Assembly: GCF_017809215.1 (NCBI RefSeq)
Contig: NZ_CP065424.1
Span: 4,936,501 to 5,000,500 of the forward strand
DNA: 64,000 nucleotides
Source: Heyndrickxia oleronia
GTDB taxonomy: Bacteria > Bacillota > Bacilli > Bacillales > Bacillaceae_C
Direction of reading: 5' to 3'
The translations under genes and the position numbers were made by a program. Of this stretch, positions 52,415-60,569 are shown piece by piece (the stretch's first letter is position 1; each line of letters begins with the position of its first letter). The notes beneath the pieces are model-generated. The model did not search any database and was not told where the DNA came from. It saw only the letters and a program-made list of their open reading frames with translations.

Positions 52415-53680
52415 TTATTGCTTTTTAAACCACTTATCCAATGACTTTTGTGTCTCTTCAATCACGTCATCAGCGGTTAACTTATCAATATACATTCCCT
52501 GCAGGGCATTTTCAAAAGTCGTTTTAGTTGTCGGACTACCATCACCTAAATGCACAAGCATAAAGTAAGGTGTATTACTTTTTTCACTCATTTCAGTCAA
52601 TTTTTTTACTAGAAGGTGTTTAGGAGTAACTCCAGGAATCGCACTCATCCGATTAAGCTCATCACTAAACATTTGCCCGAATTTTTTGGATGCTAAAAAT
52701 TCTATAAACTTCAGGGCCTCTTTTTGGTGTTTTGAAGCCTTAACCACACCATAAGATCCATCTACCCATGTAACTGATGGGGTATCGCCACCTTCTGTAT
52801 TAGCTACGGATGGTAAAACGTCTATTGGTAAATCTGGATTATTTTGTTCAAAAGACTCTAACCGGTAGTCACCATTGATATACATTGCAGCCTTCCCTGT
52901 ATAGAACAAAGCCTGTGCATCTTTATCTTCAATCGCGACAAAATCTTTAGGGAAAAATGGTTCAAGTTCCTTCATCCGCTTAATAGATTCTACAAATCTA
53001 GGATCATGTAAATTTACTTCGCCTGTTAGAAATTCTTCTACAAATTGATTACCATCATAGGTTGTTGCACCAATTACACTATGGGTCAATGAAAGAAGAT
53101 AACTAGCTTTACCTGACTGGGCAATTGGTACGATATCTTTACTTTGAAATTCCTTCGAAACTTGAAGTAGTTGGTCCCATGTTTTTGGAGGCTCTAGCCC
53201 ATTTTCTTTAAATAACTGTGTATTATAAAAAATAACTGCAGAATTTAGTGTCAATGGTACACCATATACTTTTCCGTCACTTCCTTTAGCTGCGTCTAGG
53301 TATTCCTTAGGTATATCCGTAAGCCCTTTCACATTATCTAAGGGTAATAAATATCCTGAATCCGCAATTGTCGTAGCCCCTTGATAAGGTCTTAACTGAA
53401 TAATATCTGGACCTTTTCCAGAGGATAAAGCATTCGTTAAAATCGTTCCATATTCGGTAGACTTAAAGGGTTTAAATTTCACCTCAACCCCTCTATTTTC
53501 CTTTTCAAATTCATCAATAAACTTTTCATATGCCGCCTTATCTTCAGGCCTCCAGCTATAAATGGTTAATTCAACCTTATTTACTTTCTTTTCACTATCA
53601 GATGACGAAGAGGAACAGCCTGCAAGAAAAATACTTGATACAAATAAAATGGTAATAAAATATATTAAGCATCTTTTCAT
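52415..53680 (-). CDS. Sugar-binding lipoprotein of CUT1 importer 2
   Basis: 421 residues. Leader MKRCLIYFITILFVSSIFLAG followed by the lipidated Cys and a Ser-rich linker. Solute-binding protein family 1 fold (WRPEDKAAYEKFIDEFEKEN, GLEPPKTWDQLL). ATG follows AAAGGAG. First gene of the importer 2-HAD operon. About 410 nt of mostly AT-rich sequence precede it. Confidence 0.88.
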   Translation of the reverse strand: MKRCLIYFITILFVSSIFLAGCSSSSSDSEKKVNKVELTIYSWRPEDKAAYEKFIDEFEKENRGVEVKFKPFKSTEYGTILTNALSSGKGPDIIQLRPYQGATTIADSGYLLPLDNVKGLTDIPKEYLDAAKGSDGKVYGVPLTLNSAVIFYNTQLFKENGLEPPKTWDQLLQVSKEFQSKDIVPIAQSGKASYLLSLTHSVIGATTYDGNQFVEEFLTGEVNLHDPRFVESIKRMKELEPFFPKDFVAIEDKDAQALFYTGKAAMYINGDYRLESFEQNNPDLPIDVLPSVANTEGGDTPSVTWVDGSYGVVKASKHQKEALKFIEFLASKKFGQMFSDELNRMSAIPGVTPKHLLVKKLTEMSEKSNTPYFMLVHLGDGSPTTKTTFENALQGMYIDKLTADDVIEETQKSLDKWFKKQ

Positions 53681-54044
53681 CTATTTTGTCTCCTTTCATA
53701 ATCCAGCTTCAAATCTTTACAATACATTGTCGGCAATTTTAATATTGAGGAATAAATAGAATGAGATTAGTCCACTACATATATATGGCGTTAGATAACC
53801 CTCCTTTTATCATTAGTAAATTCATCGAAAATGTTTTCTAAGGAATGATTGAAGATGATAAGCACTTATTCTTGTTAGCTTGTGATCTACGAAAGGAGAT
53901 AAATGATTAGAAGAATGTTAGGTGTGATGTTTAATTTTTTTAACTCTTAAAGTGCTAATATATAATATTAATGTTTCGATATTTTTATTATAAAAATAAA
54001 ATAATATTTCAGTCACAAGGTAATTTTCCTCTGATAAAAAGAGT
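53681..54044. other. Intergenic region upstream of importer 2
   Basis: AT-rich region that must hold the promoter of the importer 2 operon; no convincing -35/-10 pair was found. On the plus strand a 15-codon frame (53903-53950, starting MIRRMLGVMF) has an excellent ribosome site, AAAGGAGATAA, but no clear promoter. It is noted as a weak small-ORF candidate. Confidence 0.3.
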
Positions 54045-54074
54045 AGGCAGTATGAACTGAGGTTCATACTGCCT
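54045..54074 (-). terminator. Terminator of the GHL10 glycosidase gene
   Basis: Perfect 13-bp stem AGGCAGTATGAAC / GTTCATACTGCCT with a 4-nt loop. On the minus strand it is followed by ACTCTTTTTATC. It separates the glycosidase gene from the importer 2 operon. Confidence 0.88.
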
Positions 54075-54091
54075 TTATTCACTGTCCGAAA

Positions 54092-55630
54092 TTATTTTAC
54101 AGTGATTGTATTGCTTTCCACACTTTCATTATGCAAACGGTCTAGTGCGGTAACAACATAAGTATAAGTTTTATTAAGCTTAGCCGTTTTATCCAAGATT
54201 ACTTGGTTTTCGGATGTTTTTCGAACTGTCATTAGCAAATATTTAGAACTATTTATACTTCCTTTTTGTTTCCCATCAAATCGATATACAGCATAATAGG
54301 CAGTATCATTTTCCTTTTGATCTTCTACAGTCAGTTGAACACCACTTCGTTGATGAACTCCATTCCGAAGCTTTGGCATTTTTGGAGCAGTATCGTCCAA
54401 CCATGGCATCGTTGGAATGAGTGCTGGAGATTTATATAGATCATTCATTAGGCGATTTTTGATACCAAGTGGATTTCGAATTAAATTCTTTAAACTAAAA
54501 TGAACGCTACCATGTATATCATTATAGTTCCTCATCAAGTTAATTTGTTTTGAGTATTCCTGCGAATTGGACCAAGCAGGATCTGAATTATTATTTATCT
54601 TATAGGCAGCCTGACCAATGTATAAATGGATTGGTTTTCCGGCAATTTCTTTTCTCCACCAGGCACTTAACACATCAAATGAAGCAGGTTTATACCCAAT
54701 GCTCCAATAAATTTGTGGATTAATATAATCCAGACTTCCATTTTGAATCCATTGCCTTGTATCCGCATATAAATCATCATAATTCGTTTGTCCAGCTTTT
54801 GTATTAGATCCTGACGGGTCATCTGCTATATTTCTCCATACACCGAATGGACTGATTCCAAATTTCACATATGATTTTTCATTTTTAATAGAAGTGTTAA
54901 TTTTTGCAACTAATTTATTTACATTGTCTCTTCTCCAGTCACCTTTATTAGCAAATTGCTTTGAACCATAGCTTTTATAGCTGCGGTTGTCTGGAAATTC
55001 TACACCAGCTATTTTATAAGGATAAAAATAATCATCCATATGGACACCATCAATATCATAATTTTTGACAACTTCCATAATGCCATCGACGATGAAATCC
55101 TGAACTTCAGGTATACCCGGATCATAGTATAATTGTTTTCCATAGCTTAAAACCCAGTCAGGATGCTTTCTTGCTGGATGATCTTTAGAAAGTTTCTTTA
55201 TATCCTTGTGGTTCATTGAAATTCGGTAAGGATTAAACCATGCATGAAATTCTAAATTCCGTTTATGTGCTTCTTGAATCATAAATTCTAATGGGTTATA
55301 GCCAGGGTTCTTCCCTTGTGTACCAGTAAGATACTCAGACCAAGGACCATACTTAGAAGGATAAAAGGCGTCAGCAGTTGGTTTTATTTGTACAATCACT
55401 GCATTCATGCCCATGCCCTTTACATCATTTAGTAATTTCATATATTCTTCTTTTTGTTTTTTTATCGATAATCCTTTTTTGGACGGCCAATCGATATTGT
55501 TTACAGTGGCAATCCACACAGCCCTGAATTCTCTTTTTGGTGAAATTACCTCTTTTGCATCGATGCTTTTAGATGGAAATAAGGCAACTAGCAATATTAT
55601 TGCAACTAAAGCAAATCCACTTTTTTTCAT
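54092..55630 (-). CDS. Secreted GHL10-family glycoside hydrolase (DigH/YngK-like)
   Basis: 512 residues from the third of three ATGs (AGGAGG six nt before it). An N-terminal signal peptide (KKSGFALVAIILLVALFPS, cleavage after SIDA) precedes the PF02638 barrel: FRAVWIATVNNIDWPSKKG, FHAWFNPYRIS, DGVHMDDYFYPY with catalytic-type acidic residues, and INPQIYWSIGY. A fibronectin-like C-terminal domain of about 100 residues follows. E. coli DigH of this family cuts glycan strands lacking stem peptides. As the only exported hydrolase of the cluster, it may generate the fragments that the importers take up. Confidence 0.85.
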   Translation of the reverse strand: MKKSGFALVAIILLVALFPSKSIDAKEVISPKREFRAVWIATVNNIDWPSKKGLSIKKQKEEYMKLLNDVKGMGMNAVIVQIKPTADAFYPSKYGPWSEYLTGTQGKNPGYNPLEFMIQEAHKRNLEFHAWFNPYRISMNHKDIKKLSKDHPARKHPDWVLSYGKQLYYDPGIPEVQDFIVDGIMEVVKNYDIDGVHMDDYFYPYKIAGVEFPDNRSYKSYGSKQFANKGDWRRDNVNKLVAKINTSIKNEKSYVKFGISPFGVWRNIADDPSGSNTKAGQTNYDDLYADTRQWIQNGSLDYINPQIYWSIGYKPASFDVLSAWWRKEIAGKPIHLYIGQAAYKINNNSDPAWSNSQEYSKQINLMRNYNDIHGSVHFSLKNLIRNPLGIKNRLMNDLYKSPALIPTMPWLDDTAPKMPKLRNGVHQRSGVQLTVEDQKENDTAYYAVYRFDGKQKGSINSSKYLLMTVRKTSENQVILDKTAKLNKTYTYVVTALDRLHNESVESNTITVK

Positions 55631-55769
55631 CATCATCCTCCTATTATTTATATGTCCATTTAAGGAAGATTATAGCAATATTTGGAGAATGATAGAACAA
55701 AAGATTCATAGATTTAATCAAACGGGTAATTTAGCACAGTAGTATGAATAATTAGTTTATTTAAGTTAG

Positions 55770-56957
55770 CTAGTCTCCCTTATATATAAAGTTTTTATCT
55801 CCTGTAGGTGATAAGGTTATAGAACCAAGGATCACCTGTTTATTCGAACCCGTTGCCTGAGGAACATTAGAGCATTGCTGATGAATTGTTTCATTTGCTA
55901 GGATGGCAAAGGCAATTGCTTCTTTAGCATCTGAGGAATAGCCTAGATCCTCTTGTGTATAAATTTTGTAATCTGGTAATAGTCCTTTAAGCATATTTAT
56001 TAAAGTACGATTATGGCTACCGCCACCACCTAGAATTATTTCGTCAATTTTGACTTTTGGAAAGACAAACTTTTTGTATGCATCATATATTGAATAAGCC
56101 GTATAATACGTAACTGTAGCAATCAAATCCTGATCAGACATCTGGGGATAATTCTTAAGGATTTTTTCCGTATAAGTATTCCCAAAAAGCTCCCTACCTG
56201 TTGACTTAGGCGGCTGTTTGTGAAAATAAGGATTTCTCAGCCATGTAGCAACTAGCTCCTTATGAACCCTTCCCTTTGCGGCCCAATTTCCATCACAATC
56301 ATATGCCAAACCTAGTCTTTTTTTACATACTTCATCAATAATCATATTTCCTGGACCCGTATCAAATGCAAAAAGATCCTTGATTTCCCCACCTTTTGAC
56401 AGGACTGTGACATTCCCTATACCACCAATATTTTGCAATGCTCTCCCTTTAGAATCATTTTGATAAATTAAGTAGTCAGTATAAGGTACAAGTGGCGCTC
56501 CCTCCCCCCCAGCTGCTATATCCATTGATCGAAAATTAGAAATAACTGTTATTCCTGTTTCATAGGCGATAACAGAAGGTTCTCCAATTTGTAGAGTTGA
56601 TTGAACGAGGTTGTCAGTTTCTTGTGGGATGTGAAAGACCGTTTGCCCATGTGAGCCAATAGCATGAATTTGATTCAAAGGGATATCTGCTTCTTTACAA
56701 ACTTGTTTAACTGCATTTGCGAAAAGCTTTCCTAGCTTGAAGTTCATACTCGTAATCCTTGCAATATTTGACTCTTCTACATTCATACATTGTAAAATTT
56801 CCTGCTGTATCTCCTCTGAAAAAGGAACACTAATAAAATGAATAAGTTCTGCTTTGGTCCTTAATCCCCATTCATTTATCCGAACAATTGCTGCATCAAT
56901 ACCATCAATGGATGTTCCAGACATAAGTCCAACTATTAATTTTTCCAGTTTGACCAC
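55770..56957 (-). CDS. anmK: Anhydro-N-acetylmuramic acid kinase
   Basis: 395 residues: GLMSGTSIDGIDAAIV at the N-terminus (phosphate loop), GSHGQTVFH, FDTGPGNMIID and GGGGSHN. AnmK opens 1,6-anhydro-MurNAc and phosphorylates it to MurNAc-6-phosphate, the substrate of MurQ. Its presence implies that anhydro-sugars from lytic transglycosylases (for example germination enzymes of the SleB type) are salvaged. Start uncertain: GTG at 56957 is close to the only G-rich site. It follows the sugar kinase gene by 13 nt. Confidence 0.92.
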   Translation of the reverse strand: MVKLEKLIVGLMSGTSIDGIDAAIVRINEWGLRTKAELIHFISVPFSEEIQQEILQCMNVEESNIARITSMNFKLGKLFANAVKQVCKEADIPLNQIHAIGSHGQTVFHIPQETDNLVQSTLQIGEPSVIAYETGITVISNFRSMDIAAGGEGAPLVPYTDYLIYQNDSKGRALQNIGGIGNVTVLSKGGEIKDLFAFDTGPGNMIIDEVCKKRLGLAYDCDGNWAAKGRVHKELVATWLRNPYFHKQPPKSTGRELFGNTYTEKILKNYPQMSDQDLIATVTYYTAYSIYDAYKKFVFPKVKIDEIILGGGGSHNRTLINMLKGLLPDYKIYTQEDLGYSSDAKEAIAFAILANETIHQQCSNVPQATGSNKQVILGSITLSPTGDKNFIYKGD

Positions 56958-56970
56958 CCCACTTTTTCTT

Positions 56971-57873
56971 TCATCGATTCAATTTATATATTTCAGAAAT
57001 AGCAAGCGCACCAGAGGCAGGTATACAATCCGATTCTAAAAAAATACTAGACGGTAGCTCTTTTGATATCGTTTGTTGAAAAGCTTGTTGTACAAAGATG
57101 TTTTTTTCGAGCAAACTACCTTTGCATCCAATTGACACAGGATTTTCCAGGCCTAATTTTTTGATAAGCCTTATTGTTTGGTTACCTAGTTCCGTACCCG
57201 CTTTACGAAATATTTCCTTTGCTTCTTGACTTCCTTCTTTCGCTTGAAGATATACAATATATGAAAGAGAGGCAATTTCTCCTTTTGTTGCTTGATAAAT
57301 AAATCCCTTTAATTCATTTGCATCCCTCATGCCTAGATGATTTAAAATAGATAAAGATAATGGAGAATATGTTATTCCCGTTTCCTTTTCTCCTATTATT
57401 TGTTTACAGGCTTGAATAGCGATATCATATGAACTTCCTTCATCCCCCAATAGATGTCCCCAACCACCTGCATATTCCTCTTTTTCTCCATTCCTTCCAT
57501 ATGAAATAGAACCTGTACCTGCAATTGTAAGGACGCCATCATTTAATTCAAAAATAGAATGGTATGCGAGGACAGCATCGTTGACAAGAATAATAGGTAG
57601 AGCTGTTGTTTGTTTAAGATATTGATTTATTTTTTGGCGATTCTCCCCAGCTTCAATACCAGCAATTCCTGCAACAACTTGTTTACATTGTGGACCATAA
57701 GGGCTCTCTAAACACGCATTCAGAACATCTAAAATATTTGATACAGCAGCTTCAAAATCAATATTCGGATTTCCATATCCAGAATCCACCTCAAAGACTA
57801 TCTCTTTATTTTCTGTTAGTATAAGTGCTTTAGTCTTTGTCCCACCTGCATCAATACCAATAATATATGACAT
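56971..57873 (-). CDS. murK: BadF/BadG-family amino-sugar kinase (MurK/NagK-like)
   Basis: 300 residues of the ASKHA fold: YIIGIDAGGTKTKALIL (phosphate 1), VAGIAGIEAGE, LVNDAVLAY, TIAGTGSISYGR (phosphate 2) and GGWGHLLGDEGSSYDIA. Clostridial MurK of this family phosphorylates both MurNAc and GlcNAc at O6. Sugars released in the cytosol by NagZ and NamZ would need exactly this activity before MurQ can act. Clusters with anmK and mupG. Confidence 0.82.
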   Translation of the reverse strand: MSYIIGIDAGGTKTKALILTENKEIVFEVDSGYGNPNIDFEAAVSNILDVLNACLESPYGPQCKQVVAGIAGIEAGENRQKINQYLKQTTALPIILVNDAVLAYHSIFELNDGVLTIAGTGSISYGRNGEKEEYAGGWGHLLGDEGSSYDIAIQACKQIIGEKETGITYSPLSLSILNHLGMRDANELKGFIYQATKGEIASLSYIVYLQAKEGSQEAKEIFRKAGTELGNQTIRLIKKLGLENPVSIGCKGSLLEKNIFVQQAFQQTISKELPSSIFLESDCIPASGALAISEIYKLNR

Positions 57874-57913
57874 CAGCTTCCCCCTATTGTTATCCTCTTT
57901 GAATTTTATCGAT

Positions 57914-58981
57914 TTAAACCCACTTTATTTTAAATTTGCCCCCACCACTAATAAACTTAAGGAGGTTTTTATCCTCATCGATTATCTCGCCAATCACATT
58001 TACCTTTTCATTAGCAGCTAAATTCGTTTTTGTAATTTGTATTTCCCCTTGATAGCGCCCATAATTGCTATTATCTACGGTAATTGAGCCCATTCTGCGT
58101 TCAATCATATGTTCAGGCTCAACCGGTCTTTTTCCAATTAATCCATATTCCCTAGATTCCATTGAACGAATACAATCCCTCGCTGAGTCTAATCGATTGG
58201 TTTGAGCATTCTCCATTATTGCAATAAGCTCTTTGTCCTTGGTAAACGCTCTTGCTCTTAACAGAAAGCAGTCTTCGTTTATGAAGGTATAGAACTGTTC
58301 AAGAGTCTCATCACTTAGCTGTACATCGCCTACTAGTATTTTATTAACTCCTTCCTTAAAATGTAAATCACAATAAGCAGTAAATGGAGATACTTTTCTA
58401 TGATCCTCTAATGTTGGGAGTCCTTCAAAAAGCGGGGCTCGGAGTTTCCTATCTCCAGGAATAAACGCCATCGTTTTTATTCCTTCAGATGCTAACCATT
58501 TATTTTTCACTTGGAAATCCTCACGCCCAAGACCTGTTTCAGGACGAGGATAAAAATTATGCCAAGCCTCTGTTGAGGATAAATTTAAACTAAATGACTT
58601 TAATTTTTCTAATGCGCTTTGATTTAACGTACTAGCATTTAGAGCAATCTTTAATTTATGAGATAGCTTAGCAATCATATCTTCACTTACACCATAATCA
58701 ATACGAAGACCTGTTAGTCCCCATGATAATAGTTGATCCGCTGTTTCCCATGAATAACCTAAATATTGTAGTGACTTCGGTGAGATGTCTGCAATTAGTT
58801 CCATATCATTATTTCGTGCAATGGTTCCAAGTTCCATTAGTCTTTCTTTAAATAGATTTGGATTATCCTCTGGAATATGTAGTGATGTAAAAATTGATTT
58901 AAATCCTCTTTTTGATACCCTTTCAATATACTCCCTTTGTCCACTAATTGGCTCTGATAAATATACGGATATTCCTAGCAA
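57914..58981 (-). CDS. mupG: 6-phospho-N-acetylmuramidase MupG (DUF871)
   Basis: 355 residues from the TTG at 58981, eight nt after GAGGAG; the protein then starts with the family's LGISVYLSE. TIM-barrel (to about 235) plus a cyclophilin-like C-terminal domain ending GGGKFKIKWV. MupG of S. aureus cleaves MurNAc-6-phosphate-GlcNAc, the product of MurP uptake, in the cytosol. Context with murP and murQ is the same as in staphylococci. It heads a mupG-murK-anmK run. Confidence 0.88.
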   Translation of the reverse strand: MLGISVYLSEPISGQREYIERVSKRGFKSIFTSLHIPEDNPNLFKERLMELGTIARNNDMELIADISPKSLQYLGYSWETADQLLSWGLTGLRIDYGVSEDMIAKLSHKLKIALNASTLNQSALEKLKSFSLNLSSTEAWHNFYPRPETGLGREDFQVKNKWLASEGIKTMAFIPGDRKLRAPLFEGLPTLEDHRKVSPFTAYCDLHFKEGVNKILVGDVQLSDETLEQFYTFINEDCFLLRARAFTKDKELIAIMENAQTNRLDSARDCIRSMESREYGLIGKRPVEPEHMIERRMGSITVDNSNYGRYQGEIQITKTNLAANEKVNVIGEIIDEDKNLLKFISGGGKFKIKWV

Positions 58982-59013
58982 AGCAATCACTCCTCGATTA
59001 ATCTTATAATTAG

Positions 59014-59136
59014 GCTCTATTCTCAAACATTATTGCAATTTTAGGCAAGTTTTTACAAATAAAAAAGTTGAAGACTGAGAATCTTCATAAGAAAGCTGAA
59101 CCCATTACAAAAGCAGCAAACTAGACAAGTACGGCC
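59014..59136 (+). repeat. Dispersed MITE-like repeat, copy E (short)
   Basis: Starts GGCTCTATTCTCAAACATTA, nearly identical to copy B's left end, keeps GTTGAAGACTGAGAA and GCAGCAAACTAGACAAG near the right end (also in copy C) and ends ACGGCC. Internally deleted relative to the others. It lies between the murP terminator and mupG. Confidence 0.65.
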
Positions 59137-59145
59137 TATAATAAT

Positions 59146-59170
59146 AAAAGGGAGGATCGTCCTCCCTTTT
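59146..59170 (-). terminator. murQ2-murP terminator
   Basis: Perfect palindromic stem AAAAGGGAGGA / TCCTCCCTTTT with a 3-nt loop, followed by TTATTATT on the minus strand, 6 nt past the murP stop. Confidence 0.88.
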
Positions 59171-59175
59171 TATTA

Positions 59176-60552
59176 TTAAATATCTTCCGCCATTTCCTCT
59201 TTAAATCCAAATAAATAAGTGAATAAAAAGCCAAATGCGTAAGCAATAATAATTCCTATTAAATATAATAAATATTTATTATCCGCAATGAGCATTGTGA
59301 GTGACAGACCAGAAACCCCAATACTAGTAGCTGCAGTTTTAACTACTGCCTGAAAGGCTCCACCAACTGCTGCACCTAAACATGCAGTAATAAATGGCCT
59401 TCCAAGTGGAACTGTTACCCCATATAAAAGTGGCTCACCAATTCCTAGAAAACCAGCAGGAAGTCCACCTTTAATAATGTTTCGTAATCTTTTATTCTTC
59501 GTTTTTACAAATATAGCAATTGCTGCACCAACTTGCCCCGCTCCTGCCATTGCTAGTATTGGTAAAAGCGGTGTATTTCCAAGCTGATTCATCAACTCAA
59601 CATGTATAGGTGTGAGACCTTGATGTAACCCAACCATAACGAGTGGTAGGAAAAATCCTGCTAATAACGCTCCTGCAACTACACCACCGAAATCTAAGAT
59701 TGCATTAATACCACTTGTGATTCCATCAGATAAAAGTCCTGCAACCGGCATTACAATAAATAAAGATAAAATAGCAACAATCAAAATGGTAATAAGTGGT
59801 GTAAAGATAATATCAATTGAGTTTGGCATGATTTTCCTTACTTGCTTTTCTACAACAACCATTAACCACGCAGCAAAAATAACACCGAATAGGCCACCTC
59901 GCCCTGGAATGAGAGCGTCTCCAAAAATATGAATATCAGCTAAGCCTGGATTAAATAAGAACATCCCTGCAATCGCACCAAGTACTGGTGTTCCACCAAA
60001 TTCCTTTGCTGTATTCCATCCAACCAAGACACCTAAATAAGTAAAGATACATCCACCAAGTAGAAGAAGAATCTTCATCCAAGTCAATTCTGGGTCTACT
60101 CCAGCATTTTTTGCAAAATTCGCTGCTCCATTGATTAAACCGGATGCAACTAAACCAGGAATAAGCGGAATGAAGATGTTTCCTATACTTCTTAGAAAGT
60201 TTTTAAAAGGCGTATTATTTTTTTTCTTCATGTTTGCTTTTTTTAACTGGGCTTTTTCTTCAAAGGACAAATCACCAGATTCTGCTGCCTCTCCGACTTT
60301 TAACCCTGTCATATTACTTAAAACATCTGAAACCTTATTTACTGTCCCAGGCCCAACAACAATCTGCAGTGTTTCATCATCAATTACACCCATAACCCCA
60401 TCGACCTTTTTTAATTGGTCGATATTCACTTTGTTTTGATCCTTTAACTTTAGTCTAACACGTGTCATACAGTGGGCAAGTTGTCTAATATTTTCTTTTC
60501 CACCAATATGCTCTAAAATACCTTCAGCTATTGCTTGTTCTTTTTTCATCAT
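59176..60552 (-). CDS. murP: MurNAc-specific PTS transporter EIIBC (MurP)
   Basis: 458 residues from the ATG at 60552 (GGGGGGAGAA before it). EIIB domain with the phospho-Cys28 in LAHCMTRVRLKL, then an EIIC domain with about ten membrane segments including GLHQGLTPIHVELMNQ and GIGEPLLYGVTVPLGRP. No EIIA domain, as usual for MurP, which borrows EIIA-Glc. It imports and phosphorylates MurNAc or MurNAc-GlcNAc. Starts 18 nt after murQ2. Confidence 0.9.
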   Translation of the reverse strand: MMKKEQAIAEGILEHIGGKENIRQLAHCMTRVRLKLKDQNKVNIDQLKKVDGVMGVIDDETLQIVVGPGTVNKVSDVLSNMTGLKVGEAAESGDLSFEEKAQLKKANMKKKNNTPFKNFLRSIGNIFIPLIPGLVASGLINGAANFAKNAGVDPELTWMKILLLLGGCIFTYLGVLVGWNTAKEFGGTPVLGAIAGMFLFNPGLADIHIFGDALIPGRGGLFGVIFAAWLMVVVEKQVRKIMPNSIDIIFTPLITILIVAILSLFIVMPVAGLLSDGITSGINAILDFGGVVAGALLAGFFLPLVMVGLHQGLTPIHVELMNQLGNTPLLPILAMAGAGQVGAAIAIFVKTKNKRLRNIIKGGLPAGFLGIGEPLLYGVTVPLGRPFITACLGAAVGGAFQAVVKTAATSIGVSGLSLTMLIADNKYLLYLIGIIIAYAFGFLFTYLFGFKEEMAEDI

Positions 60553-60569
60553 TTCTCCCCCCAATGGGC

